From Roseateles depolymerans (GTDB taxonomy: Bacteria > Pseudomonadota > Gammaproteobacteria > Burkholderiales > Burkholderiaceae_C), in NCBI GenBank assembly GCA_003241055.1, contig QFOD01000009.1:62001-126000 (forward strand): a stretch of 64,000 nt of DNA, in the 5' to 3' direction. The first letter of the stretch is position 1, and each line of letters starts with the position of its first letter. The position numbers were made by a program, and so were the translations under genes. The notes under the pieces were generated by a model. That model did no database searches. It was not told the origin of the DNA and worked only from the letters and a program-made list of their open reading frames with translations. Below are positions 1 to 7,821 of the stretch, one piece after another.

Positions 1-299
1 CCGTCCACCCGCGCCTGGCAGTTGTAGGCGACATAGGCCCCCACGGCCATGAAGGCGCCCGAGCCCAGCGAGATCTGCCCGCAATAGCCCACCAGCACGT
101 TCAGCCCCAGCGCCGCGAGGCTGAGGATCAGGAAGGGAATGAAGACCGCGCGCAGCAGGTATTCGCTGGCCCCCAGCGGCACGGCGACGAAGGCCAGGGC
201 CATCAGCACGGCCATGGCGATGCGGTCCTGGCGTATCGGCAGGATCTGGCTGTCCGACGGGTAGCTGGTCTTGAACTGGCCGTTTTCGCGGTAGAGCAT
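1..299 (-). CDS. livM: Branched-chain amino acid-type ABC transporter permease LivM (partial, 3' end outside window)
   Basis: Inner-membrane permease of a LivHMGF-type importer. About 99 N-terminal residues are present before the window edge. They show a short polar N-terminus, a hydrophobic segment near residues 28-45, a second near 50-72, and the LivM-typical stretch LNVLVGYCGQISLG followed by GAFMAVGAYV. The ATG at 299 has AGGAA upstream. It is the fifth gene of a leftward operon that also encodes an acyl-CoA ligase, LivG and LivH. The substrate cannot be read from this sequence: LivM-family permeases also move aromatic acids, amides and dicarboxylates. The rest of the gene, and probably livF and the binding protein, lie to the left. 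Confidence 0.9.
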   Translation of the reverse strand, partial: MLYRENGQFKTSYPSDSQILPIRQDRIAMAVLMALAFVAVPLGASEYLLRAVFIPFLILSLAALGLNVLVGYCGQISLGSGAFMAVGAYVAYNCQARVD

Positions 300-318
300 C
301 TTCGAAGGTTCCTTCGGC

Positions 319-1032
319 TTAATGCACGACGTACACGACTTCTTGCGGACTGATACGCAACTCGACCTTACGAACTGCCGGGGTAGTTGAGCCGTCTGTG
401 CCGTCGACTGCCAAGGCACGCACGGTTCCGAATCGAAGCAGCAGCACCTCGAGAATGTCTGGGGCGGCGTCGAACTCCAATTGAACGCAGATGCGCCTAT
501 CAACGCGCAAGGCGGCCTCTCCTGGAGTCAACGAGGCCGCCTCAATTCGAAACCTTGGAACGCAGGGAAAGGCCCCCAACGCAACCTTGGACGGTGCAAT
601 CGACACACCGTGGGGTTTGATCAAATGCCCGTCGATCTCAACGAGCGCGAACGTTTGCGGCGCCGCCGGCACCAATTCCACCGCAACCCGCAATGGCTGC
701 AGGCGGCCATTGCGCGTCGGTGAACGTTCGACGACGGGAAGCGCCCCGGCCGAGTTCACTTGCGTTGAAGCTTGGATCTGCCCGGAGACCAGAAAGCGCG
801 CGCGCAACACGCCCACTGTGTACGTTGGCGTCTCCGCGTTGTCGGCGCCCGCGGCGTTAGGCACTGCGACACCATCAACCAATACCTGGGACACCTTGCG
901 CACCACGTATGTATCCTGACCCAACGTACAGCCGACCAAAGCATGGGCCAGAGCTAATAGCGCGGTGGGCCCTGCTGTTGCAGAGATGGTGGCTTTTGAG
1001 GCGCGGAGGATGCAGAGCATGGCGCGACTCAT
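319..1032 (-). CDS. Lipoprotein-like protein of unknown function inside the liv operon
   Basis: A 237-residue protein I do not recognise. Its ATG overlaps the livH stop codon (ATGA at 1029-1032), and its stop lies 19 bases before the livM start, so it is probably translated with the transporter genes. The N-terminus has basic residues, then a hydrophobic stretch ending LVGC near residue 35, which fits a lipobox. The rest is rich in Val and Ala and looks like beta-strands, with two short similar runs (VRKVSQVLVDG near residue 44 and VRKVELRISP near the end). I counted 108 of 180 bases as G/C at 421-600, against 81 of 120 in livH at 1081-1200, so composition differs from its neighbours. A role as a periplasmic accessory protein is inference. 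Confidence 0.6.
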   Translation of the reverse strand: MSRAMLCILRASKATISATAGPTALLALAHALVGCTLGQDTYVVRKVSQVLVDGVAVPNAAGADNAETPTYTVGVLRARFLVSGQIQASTQVNSAGALPVVERSPTRNGRLQPLRVAVELVPAAPQTFALVEIDGHLIKPHGVSIAPSKVALGAFPCVPRFRIEAASLTPGEAALRVDRRICVQLEFDAAPDILEVLLLRFGTVRALAVDGTDGSTTPAVRKVELRISPQEVVYVVH

Positions 1033-1958
1033 ACCCTGTCAATGATCTTCTCGCCGAACAGCCCCTGGGGCCGCACCAGCAGCACGCCCAGCACCAGCAC
1101 ATAGCCGAACCAGTACTCGATGCCGCCGCCCATCAGGCTGCCGAGATAGGCCTCGGACAGCTTCTCGCCGACGCCGATCAGCAGGCCGCCGACGATGGCG
1201 CCGGGCACGCTGGTCAGCCCGCCCAGGATGACCACTGGCAGGGCCTTGAGTGCCACCAACGACAGCGAGAACTGCACGCCCAGCTTGCTGCCCCAGATCA
1301 TGCCGGCCACCAGCGCCACGAAGCCCGCCACGCTCCACACGATGACCCAGATGCGCGAGAGCGGAATGCCTATGCTCTGCGCGGCCTGGTGGTCGTCGGC
1401 CACGGCCCGCAGCGCGCGGCCGGTGGCCGTCTTCTGGAAGAACAGGCTGAGGGACGCCACCAGGGCGGCGGCGATCAGCGCGGCGTAGAGGTCTTCCTTG
1501 CTGACGAGGATGCCGCCCTCGAAGGTCTGCTCGAACAGGAACATCGGATCCTTGGGCAGGCCGATGTCTATCTTGTAGATGTCGTTGCCGAACAGGGTCT
1601 GGCCCAGGCCCTCAAGCAGGTAGGCGATGCCCAGCGTCGCCATCAGCAGCGTCACGCCCTCCTGGTTCACCAGCCTCGAGAGCACCAGCCGCTCCACCAG
1701 CCAGGCCACGGCCACCATCACCGCCAGCGCGCCGCCAAACGCCAGCAGGTTGACGAGCAGTTTGTCCTCCAGCCCCGTGAGGCGCGGCAGCCATTCGGCC
1801 AAGCGCGCCATCGCCAGCGCCGCGAACAGCACCATCGCGCCCTGCGCGAAGTTGAAGACGCCGCTGGCCTTGAAGATCAGCACGAAGCCCAGCGCGATCA
1901 GCGAATACAGCATGCCGGCCATCAGGCCGCCAATGAGAGTCTCAAGGAATGGTCCCAT
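1029..1958 (-). CDS. livH: Branched-chain amino acid-type ABC transporter permease LivH
   Basis: Inner-membrane permease, 309 residues, the usual LivH length. It begins FLETLIGGLMAGMLYSLIALG and continues with the LivH hallmark FNFAQGAMVLFAALA, then several further hydrophobic segments. The C-terminal part contains GGLTSVPGAIVGGLLIGVGE, the cytoplasmic coupling-loop region typical of the family. I chose ATG 1958 because AGGGG lies six bases upstream. A GTG at 1961 would add one residue. The gene starts 10 bases after the livG stop and overlaps the next gene by four bases. It would pair with LivM and be driven by LivG. Confidence 0.95.
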   Translation of the reverse strand: MGPFLETLIGGLMAGMLYSLIALGFVLIFKASGVFNFAQGAMVLFAALAMARLAEWLPRLTGLEDKLLVNLLAFGGALAVMVAVAWLVERLVLSRLVNQEGVTLLMATLGIAYLLEGLGQTLFGNDIYKIDIGLPKDPMFLFEQTFEGGILVSKEDLYAALIAAALVASLSLFFQKTATGRALRAVADDHQAAQSIGIPLSRIWVIVWSVAGFVALVAGMIWGSKLGVQFSLSLVALKALPVVILGGLTSVPGAIVGGLLIGVGEKLSEAYLGSLMGGGIEYWFGYVLVLGVLLVRPQGLFGEKIIDRV

Positions 1959-1968
1959 CACAAGCCCC

Positions 1969-2754
1969 TCAGTGGCCAGCGCCGAGGTAGGCGCGGATCA
2001 CGTCCTCGTTGCAGCGCACCTCGTCCGGCGCGCCGTCGCCGATCTTCCTGCCGTAGTCCAGCACGACGACGCGGTCCGAGATGTCCATCACCACGCCCAT
2101 GTCGTGTTCGATCAGCACGATGGTGGTGCCGAACTCGTCGTTCACGTCGAGGATGAAGCGGCACATGTCCTGCTTCTCCTCGACGTTCATGCCGGCCATG
2201 GGCTCGTCCAGCAGCAGCAGGCTGGGCTCCATCGCCAGCGCCCGGCCCAGGTCCACGCGCTTTTGCAGGCCATAGGGCAGCCGCCCCACCGGCGTCTTGC
2301 GCCAGGCCTGGATCTCCAGGAAGTCGATGATGCGCTCCACCGCCTCGCGCTGCGCGGTCTCCTCACGCCGCGCCGGGCCCAGGTGCAGCGCCTGCCAGAA
2401 CAGCCCCGTGCGCATGCGCAGGTTGCGGCCGGTCATCAGGTTGTCCAGCACGCTCATGCCCTTGAACAGCGCCAGGCTCTGGAAGGTGCGGGCCACGCCC
2501 ATCTCGGCCACCTGGCGCGGGCTCATGCCGAGGTAGGTCCTGCCGCGCAGCGTGACGCTGCCCTGCTGCGGCTGGTAGACGCCGTTGATGCAGTTCAGCA
2601 TGGAGCTCTTGCCCGCGCCGTTGGGGCCGATGATGGCGCGTATCTCGTGCTCGCGGACATTGAAGCTGATGTCGGTCAGCGCCTTCACGCCGCCGAAGGA
2701 CAGCGAGATGTTCTGGACGTCCAGGATGACGTCGCCGATGCGGCGGCCGCTCAT
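1969..2754 (-). CDS. livG: Branched-chain amino acid-type ABC transporter ATP-binding protein LivG
   Basis: Cytoplasmic ATPase of the liv-type importer, 261 residues. Walker A GPNGAGKS is at residues 43-50. The LivG-type signature region reads LPYGLQKRVDLGRALA, Walker B is LLLLDEP, followed by MAGMNVEE, and the H-loop is in LIEHDMGVVM. The C-terminal GAPDEVRCNEDVIRAYLG is typical of the LivG/LivF group. The ATG at 2754 overlaps the stop of the acyl-CoA ligase gene (ATGA), which indicates translational coupling. LivG normally works with LivF, which is not visible here and is probably beyond the left edge. Confidence 0.95.
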   Translation of the reverse strand: MSGRRIGDVILDVQNISLSFGGVKALTDISFNVREHEIRAIIGPNGAGKSSMLNCINGVYQPQQGSVTLRGRTYLGMSPRQVAEMGVARTFQSLALFKGMSVLDNLMTGRNLRMRTGLFWQALHLGPARREETAQREAVERIIDFLEIQAWRKTPVGRLPYGLQKRVDLGRALAMEPSLLLLDEPMAGMNVEEKQDMCRFILDVNDEFGTTIVLIEHDMGVVMDISDRVVVLDYGRKIGDGAPDEVRCNEDVIRAYLGAGH

Positions 2755-4700
2755 GCGGCCTGCCCCTTCACCGCCGGGAAGGTGCGCGCCTCGACGATGC
2801 GCAGGTCCGCCGAGACCCGGGTCGTGCGCCCGTCCTCGAAGCGCACCTGGGTCTCGATGAACTGCGACACCCGGCCGGCGTACAGCGCATCGATCAGCAC
2901 GCCGTACTTCTCGGCGATCGCGCCGCGCCTGACCTTGCGGGTTCGCGTGAGCTCGCCGTCGTCCGCGTCCAGCTCCTTGTGCAGAACCAGGAAGCGGCTG
3001 ATCTGGCTGCCCGCCAGCAGCGCGTCCTGCGCGAGGTCGGCATTGACCTGCTCCACGCAGGCCTGCATCAGCTCGTAGACCTCCGGCCGCGCAGCCAGAT
3101 CGGTATAGCCGGCGTAGGGCAGGTTGCGTCGCTCGGCCCAATTGCCCACGGCCTCGAAGTCGATGTTGATGAAGGCGCAGACCTTTTCGCGCTGGTCGCC
3201 GAAGCAGACCGCCTCCTTGATGTGCGGGAAGAACTTCAGCTTGTTCTCCACATACTTGGGCGCAAACATCGCGCCGTTGAACGGCCCGCCCTTCAGGCGG
3301 CCCACGTCCTTGGCCCGGTCGATGATCTTGAGATGGCCGCCGGCGCCCAGAAAGCCGGCATCGCCGGTACGGAACCAGCCGTCCTCGGTCAGCGCCTCGC
3401 GCGTGGCGGCCTCGTTCTTGTAGTAGCCCTTGAGCAGGCCCGGCGAGCGCACCAGCAGCTCGCCGCTGTCCGACAGCCGGATCTCCACCCCCTCGATCGG
3501 CACGCCCACGGTGTCGGCCCGCACCTCGTGATCGGGCTGCAGGCACACGAACACCGCTGTTTCCGTGGAGCCGTAGAGCTGCTTCAGATTGATGCCGATC
3601 GCCCGGTAGAAGCTGAACAGGTCGGGGCCTATGGCCTCGCCCGCGGTGTAGGCCACGCGGACCCGCGAGAAGCCCAGCGTGTTGCGCAGCGGGCCGTAGA
3701 TCAGCCCGTCGCCCAGCGCATAGGCCAAGCGCTGCAGCAGGCCGACCGGCTCGCCGGCCATCAGCCGCGGGCCGACGCGCCGCGCGAGCGCCATGCAGCT
3801 CGAAAACAGCCAGCGCTTGGGGCGCGCCGCGTCCTCCATGCGGATCATCACGCTGGTCAGCAGCGCCTCGAACACGCGGGGCGGCGCGAAGTAATAGGTC
3901 GGGCCGATCTCCTTCAGGTCGATGCTGACGGTGCTGGCCGACTCCGGGCAGTTCACCACGTAGCCGCAGGCCAGCCACTGCGCGAAGCTGAAGATGTTCT
4001 GGCCTATCCAGGCCGGTGGCAGATAGGCCAGCACCTCCTCGCGCTCGGTGAGGTGGTCGAAGCGCGCGCCGGCCTGGGCGCGGTCGATCAGCGAGGCATG
4101 GGTGTGCACGACGCCCTTGGGGTTGCCGGTGGTGCCCGAGGTGAAGAACAGCGCCGCCACGTCGGCGGCCTGGCCCGCGGCCACCTCGTCGGCGAACAGC
4201 TGCGGCCGCTGGTGGCCATGGTCGCGCCCCTGGGCCTGCAGCTCGTCGAGCGAGGCCAGCCCCGGCTCCGCGTAGTGGCGCAGCCCGCGCGGATCGTCGA
4301 ACCAGATGCGCCTGAGCTGCGGGCATTGCTCGCGCAGCTCCAGCAGCTTGTCCACCTGCTCCTGGTCTTCCACGACGGCGAAGCCGATCTCCGCGTTGTT
4401 CAGCGGGAAGACGAATTCGGCCGCCACCGCATCCTGGTAAAGCGGCACCGGCACGGCCCCCAGCGCCTGGGCCGCCAGCATGCTGGCGTAGAGCCGCGGC
4501 CGGTTGTCGCCCACCACCACGAGGTGATCGCCGCGCCGCAGGCCGGCCGCCGCCAGGCCCAGGGCCAGCTCCTGCACGAGCTGCGCGAGCTGCGCCCAGC
4601 TCAGCGTCTGCCACACACCGTAGGCCTTCTCGCGCAGTGCCGCCGCATCCGGGCGACGTGCCGCGTGGCCGAGCAAGAGCCGGGGGAAGGTCTCCGTCAA
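2751..4700 (-). CDS. AMP-binding long-chain-type acyl-CoA synthetase of the liv operon
   Basis: ATP-dependent acid-CoA ligase of about 649 residues. The adenylate-forming motif FFTSGTTGNPKG is near residue 185, the YGSTET motif near 374 and RTGDAG near 443. A second-domain Lys region follows with DRAKDVGRLKGG. Such ligases are common in betaproteobacterial liv operons and probably activate the imported acid. The exact substrate is unknown. I prefer the TTG at 4700, which has GGAG seven bases upstream and gives an N-terminus TETFPRLLLGHAARRPD like family members. The in-frame ATG at 4823 would extend the protein through the operator and overlap the divergent regulator's start codon. Confidence 0.85.
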   Translation of the reverse strand: MTETFPRLLLGHAARRPDAAALREKAYGVWQTLSWAQLAQLVQELALGLAAAGLRRGDHLVVVGDNRPRLYASMLAAQALGAVPVPLYQDAVAAEFVFPLNNAEIGFAVVEDQEQVDKLLELREQCPQLRRIWFDDPRGLRHYAEPGLASLDELQAQGRDHGHQRPQLFADEVAAGQAADVAALFFTSGTTGNPKGVVHTHASLIDRAQAGARFDHLTEREEVLAYLPPAWIGQNIFSFAQWLACGYVVNCPESASTVSIDLKEIGPTYYFAPPRVFEALLTSVMIRMEDAARPKRWLFSSCMALARRVGPRLMAGEPVGLLQRLAYALGDGLIYGPLRNTLGFSRVRVAYTAGEAIGPDLFSFYRAIGINLKQLYGSTETAVFVCLQPDHEVRADTVGVPIEGVEIRLSDSGELLVRSPGLLKGYYKNEAATREALTEDGWFRTGDAGFLGAGGHLKIIDRAKDVGRLKGGPFNGAMFAPKYVENKLKFFPHIKEAVCFGDQREKVCAFINIDFEAVGNWAERRNLPYAGYTDLAARPEVYELMQACVEQVNADLAQDALLAGSQISRFLVLHKELDADDGELTRTRKVRRGAIAEKYGVLIDALYAGRVSQFIETQVRFEDGRTTRVSADLRIVEARTFPAVKGQAA

Positions 4701-4769
4701 GCTTGTCTCCGTTGCGGGGCTGAAGCCTCCGTCTGTGGCGCCGATTCTGTGCAGGACTTTGACGCCAGG

Positions 4770-4787
4770 TTGTCGTTCCAACGACAA
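4770..4787. promoter_or_regulatory. 18-bp palindromic candidate operator between the liv operon and the Crp-like regulator
   Basis: TTGTCGTT, two bases (CC), then AACGACAA: perfect eight-base arms. It sits 70 bases from the ligase TTG start and 35 bases from the regulator ATG, where an autoregulating divergent repressor or activator would bind. Crp/Fnr dimers bind inverted repeats of this size, but the sequence is not the E. coli CRP or FNR consensus. Binding by the adjacent regulator is inference. Confidence 0.6.
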
Positions 4788-4821
4788 TTCAGGGTCTTTC
4801 CCGAGCAGGCTTTCCCCAGTC

Positions 4822-5547
4822 ATGCCCGACGCTCCCCTGCCGCTGCGCCAACGCGCCCGCATGCCCACGCCGGCCGAGCTGGCGGCCATTCCCTGGCTGA
4901 CGCTGCTGGAAGCGTCCCAGCGCGAACTGGCCGTCAGCGCGTTGCGCGTGGCCGATGCGGAACCCGGCGAACGCCTGTGCCGCATCGGGCGGCCCGCGAC
5001 CTACTGGTTCGGCGTCGTGGACGGTCTGCTGAAGATGAGCAACGACGACTCCCGGGGCCTGGCCGTCACCTTCACCGGCGTGCCCTCAGGCGGCTGGTTC
5101 GGCGAGGGCACGCTGCTCAAGCGCGAGGCCTATCGCTACAACATCCAGGCGCTGCGCCCCAGCGTGGTGGCCGGCCTGCCGCTGGAGAGCTTCGAGGCGC
5201 TGCTGGGCGGCAGCATCGCGTTCAACCGCTTCGTGCTGGACCAGCTCAACGAGCGCCTGGGGCAGTTCATCGCCGCCCGCGAGACCGACCGCATCCACGA
5301 TCCCGACGTGCGGGTGGCGCGCAACCTGGGCGCCCTCTTCCACCCCCAGCTCTATCCCGGCGTGGGCAGCCTGCTGCGCATCACGCAGCAGGAGCTGGGT
5401 TACCTGGTGGGCCTGTCGCGCCAGCGCGTGAACCAGGCCCTGCGTCACCTGGCCTCGGCGGAGCTGATCCGCATCGAGTACGGTGGCGTGCGGGTGCTGG
5501 ACCTCGGCGGCCTGCGCCGCTTTCCCGAGACGGCGCGGCCCGACTGA
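4822..5547 (+). CDS. Crp/Fnr-family transcriptional regulator
   Basis: A 241-residue DNA-binding regulator. Residues about 25-135 form a cyclic-nucleotide-binding-type beta-barrel (GERLCRIGRPATYWFGVVDG, then GGWFGEGTLLK). A C-terminal winged helix follows, with ITQQELGYLVGLSRQRVNQAL as helix-turn-helix and a wing in IRIEYGGVRVLDL. The barrel lacks an obvious complete cAMP pocket (no clear GE..L..RSA element), so the effector is unknown. It is divergent from the ligase-liv operon with a palindrome between them, suggesting it controls that operon and itself. ATG 4822 is preferred; an in-frame ATG at 4735 would place coding sequence over the palindrome. Confidence 0.88.
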   Translation: MPDAPLPLRQRARMPTPAELAAIPWLTLLEASQRELAVSALRVADAEPGERLCRIGRPATYWFGVVDGLLKMSNDDSRGLAVTFTGVPSGGWFGEGTLLKREAYRYNIQALRPSVVAGLPLESFEALLGGSIAFNRFVLDQLNERLGQFIAARETDRIHDPDVRVARNLGALFHPQLYPGVGSLLRITQQELGYLVGLSRQRVNQALRHLASAELIRIEYGGVRVLDLGGLRRFPETARPD

Positions 5548-5720
5548 GCCCCGTCTCCTGTCGCGCAACCAAAGGGCCAGGTCTTGCGGTGGCAAGCCGC
5601 CCGCGTGGCCTGGGATCGCCAATGACGAAGCGCCGCGGGCTCCAGCGGGGTGCTAACCCCCATGCGGCCAGACCACGCCGGGCGGCACACTCGCGCCGCT
5701 GTTGTCCGAGGAGCCTGAAC

Positions 5721-7013
5721 GTGGATCTGTCTTCGCCCGCACGCCGCACCGGGCCCGAATGGTTCGGGCATCCGCGCGGCCTCGTCGTGCTGTTCCTGAC
5801 CGAGATGTGGGAGCGCTTCTCGTTCTACGGCATGAAGGCGCTGCTGATCTACTACATGATCCGGCAGCTGCAGTTCAGCCAGGCCGATGCCTCGCTGATC
5901 TACGGCGCCTACATCGGCGGTGTCTACCTGACCCCCATCGTCGGCGGCTATCTGGCCGACCGCTGGCTGGGGCGGCGTCGCGCCATCCTGGCGGGCGGCA
6001 GCCTGATGGCGCTGGGGCACTTCGTGCTGGCGTCGGAGACGCTGTTCTTCCCTGCCCTGCTGCTGATCGCGCTGGGCAACGGCCTGTTCCTGCCCAGCCT
6101 GCCCAGCCAGGTCGGCGACCTCTACGACCCGCGCGACCCACGCCGCGGCGGCTCGTACAACATCTACTACGTCGGCATCAACCTCGGCGCCCTGCTGGCG
6201 CCGCTGGTGTGCGGCACGCTGGGCGAGGTGTACGGCTGGCATGTGGGCTTCGGCGTGGCTGGCGCCGGCATGTGCCTGGGCCTGGCCATCTACCTGCTGG
6301 GCGCAAGGCACCTGCCGCCTGACCGCCCCGCGCCGCAGCCGCCTGCGCCTGAGAACCGGGACCGGGCCTCCTGGCGCAGCTTCGCGCCGCTGCTGCTGGT
6401 GGGCCTGGCCGTCGTGGTGTTCCGCAGCGGCTATGAGCAGGGCGGCAACACGCTGGCGGTCTGGGCCGAGAGCAGCGTGGATCGCTCGCTGTGGGGTCGC
6501 ACCGTGCCCGTCACCTGGATGCAGGCGCTCAACCCGCTGGGCGTATTCTTGTTCACCCCGCTGCTGGTGGCCGCCTGGCGCCGCGCCGCCGAGCGCGGCC
6601 GCGAACCCTCCTCGCTGGCCAAGATGGCCCTGGGCGCCGCCGGCGTGGCCCTGGCCTACCTGGTACTGAGCGGGCTGGCTGCCACGCACGGCAGCACGCC
6701 GGTCAGCATGCTGTGGGTGGCGGCCTTCTTCACCGTCTACACGCTGGCCGAGCTCTACATCCTGCCGGTGGGGCTGGGCCTTTTCGCCCGCCTGGCGCCG
6801 CCCGGGCGTGGAGCCACCGTCATCGCCGCCTGGTATCTGGCATCGTTCGGCGGCAACCTGCTGTCCGGCGTGGTCGGCCGACATCTGCAGTCGCTGGGCG
6901 CGACGCGCTTCTTCCTGCTCCTGGCGGTGCTCACGGGCGCGGCGGCGCTGGGGCTGCTCGCGCTGCGCCCATGGCTCGGGCGGGTCGAGGCGGCGCGGCT
7001 GGTCAGGCCGTGA
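5721..7013 (+). CDS. Peptide MFS transporter, POT/PTR2 family
   Basis: Proton-coupled di/tripeptide importer of the inner membrane, 430 residues. The N-terminal signature FLTEMWERFSFYGMKALL matches the POT ExxER proton-binding motif. It is followed by YGAYIGGVYLTPIVGGYLAD and, in helix 5, NIYYVGINLGALLAPLVCG (PTR2 signature). About 12-14 hydrophobic segments can be counted. The start is GTG 5721, with GAGGAG seven bases upstream. No earlier start is supported, because the same frame runs open upstream only through non-coding sequence. Its last 11 bases overlap the 3' end of the convergent acetyltransferase gene. Confidence 0.88.
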   Translation: MDLSSPARRTGPEWFGHPRGLVVLFLTEMWERFSFYGMKALLIYYMIRQLQFSQADASLIYGAYIGGVYLTPIVGGYLADRWLGRRRAILAGGSLMALGHFVLASETLFFPALLLIALGNGLFLPSLPSQVGDLYDPRDPRRGGSYNIYYVGINLGALLAPLVCGTLGEVYGWHVGFGVAGAGMCLGLAIYLLGARHLPPDRPAPQPPAPENRDRASWRSFAPLLLVGLAVVVFRSGYEQGGNTLAVWAESSVDRSLWGRTVPVTWMQALNPLGVFLFTPLLVAAWRRAAERGREPSSLAKMALGAAGVALAYLVLSGLAATHGSTPVSMLWVAAFFTVYTLAELYILPVGLGLFARLAPPGRGATVIAAWYLASFGGNLLSGVVGRHLQSLGATRFFLLLAVLTGAAALGLLALRPWLGRVEAARLVRP

Positions 7014-7614
7014 ACGCGATGGCCTGCGGCTGCTGGGCCGGCATGCCGGCCCAGCGATTCACGCTGGCTTCGTACAGCAGGCTGGCGGCCCGACCCGGCG
7101 TGTCCGCCAGCGAGCCCTGCAGTCTCAGGCCGATCTGCTCCAGCGTCTTGCGCGTGGGCATGTTGGCCGGCAGCACGGCGGCGTAGACGGTGGATTCGTG
7201 CAGCTGATCGAAGGCCAGCGACAGCGCCTGCAGCATCATCTCCGCGGCATAACCCCGGCCCCAGGCCTGCGGCGCAATGCGGTAGTAGAGATACAGGCCG
7301 CTCTGGCCGCCGACGCTGCGGCGCATCAGGCCGCCAAAGCCAATCGGCTGCTCCGGCTTGTCGTGGGTGGTGATGGCCCAATGACCGAAACCCTCGCGCT
7401 TCCAGTGCATCAGCCAGCTTTGGAGCTGCTCCTGGGTCGCCAGCCGCCCCTGCGGCGTGACGCAGGCGCAAAAGCGCGTGACGGACGGATCGTTGTGCAA
7501 CTGGACCAGCAGATCCAGATCAGCGTCTCGGGGTGCCCTGAGCGACAACCGCGCGGTTGTCGTCGCTGCGACGTCCACCACGGCGGCGGGCGGACTCCAC
7601 TCGTTCAGAACCAT
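7003..7614 (-). CDS. GNAT-family N-acetyltransferase (RimJ/RimL type)
   Basis: A cytoplasmic acetyl-CoA-dependent acetyltransferase, 203 residues. The family pattern is visible: TARLSLRAPRDADLDLLVQLHNDP at the start, GFGGLMRRS, then the acetyl-CoA-binding turn QAWGRGYAAEMMLQAL, and VLPANMPTRKTLEQIGLR near the end. This arrangement resembles RimJ/RimL protein N-terminal acetyltransferases, but the substrate cannot be told. It has about 30 residues before the domain. The gene is monocistronic and converges with the POT gene with an 11-base overlap of stop regions. Confidence 0.85.
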   Translation of the reverse strand: MVLNEWSPPAAVVDVAATTTARLSLRAPRDADLDLLVQLHNDPSVTRFCACVTPQGRLATQEQLQSWLMHWKREGFGHWAITTHDKPEQPIGFGGLMRRSVGGQSGLYLYYRIAPQAWGRGYAAEMMLQALSLAFDQLHESTVYAAVLPANMPTRKTLEQIGLRLQGSLADTPGRAASLLYEASVNRWAGMPAQQPQAIAFTA

Positions 7615-7634
7615 GCGTTTCGGGACCCAGTAAA

Positions 7635-7652
7635 AACCCTATCCCTAGGGTA
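7635..7652. promoter_or_regulatory. Inverted repeat upstream of the GNAT gene
   Basis: ACCCTA, four bases (TCCC), then TAGGGT, about 25 bases upstream of the acetyltransferase ATG on the minus strand; a CCCTAGGG palindrome lies within it. Its position fits an operator or promoter element for that gene. There is no independent evidence for function. Confidence 0.3.
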
Positions 7653-7821
7653 GCTAGATGCCCGCCTGCCGTGAAGCCTGGAGTCGCGGCGTTTGTCGCA
7701 TTCCCGTCACAAAACGAGCGATTTGCGGCGATCCTGATGCGGTCGTCGCATAAGTGACAGGCAGGCCCGACGCGTCGCTCGTTGACCGGGCCGGGCAGGC
7801 GTACCGCACCGGCCCGGAGGC

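Noticed and set aside
4701..4985. Longer N-terminus for the acyl-CoA ligase from ATG 4823 or further
   Set aside because: It would cover the palindrome and the regulator's start, and the family N-terminus begins at the TTG that has its own GGAG site.
2979..5720. Very long open frame on the plus strand running through the ligase and regulator region into the POT gene
   Set aside because: It is antisense or out of frame to well-supported genes. High GC removes stop codons. Only the part from GTG 5721 has a ribosome site and protein-family motifs.
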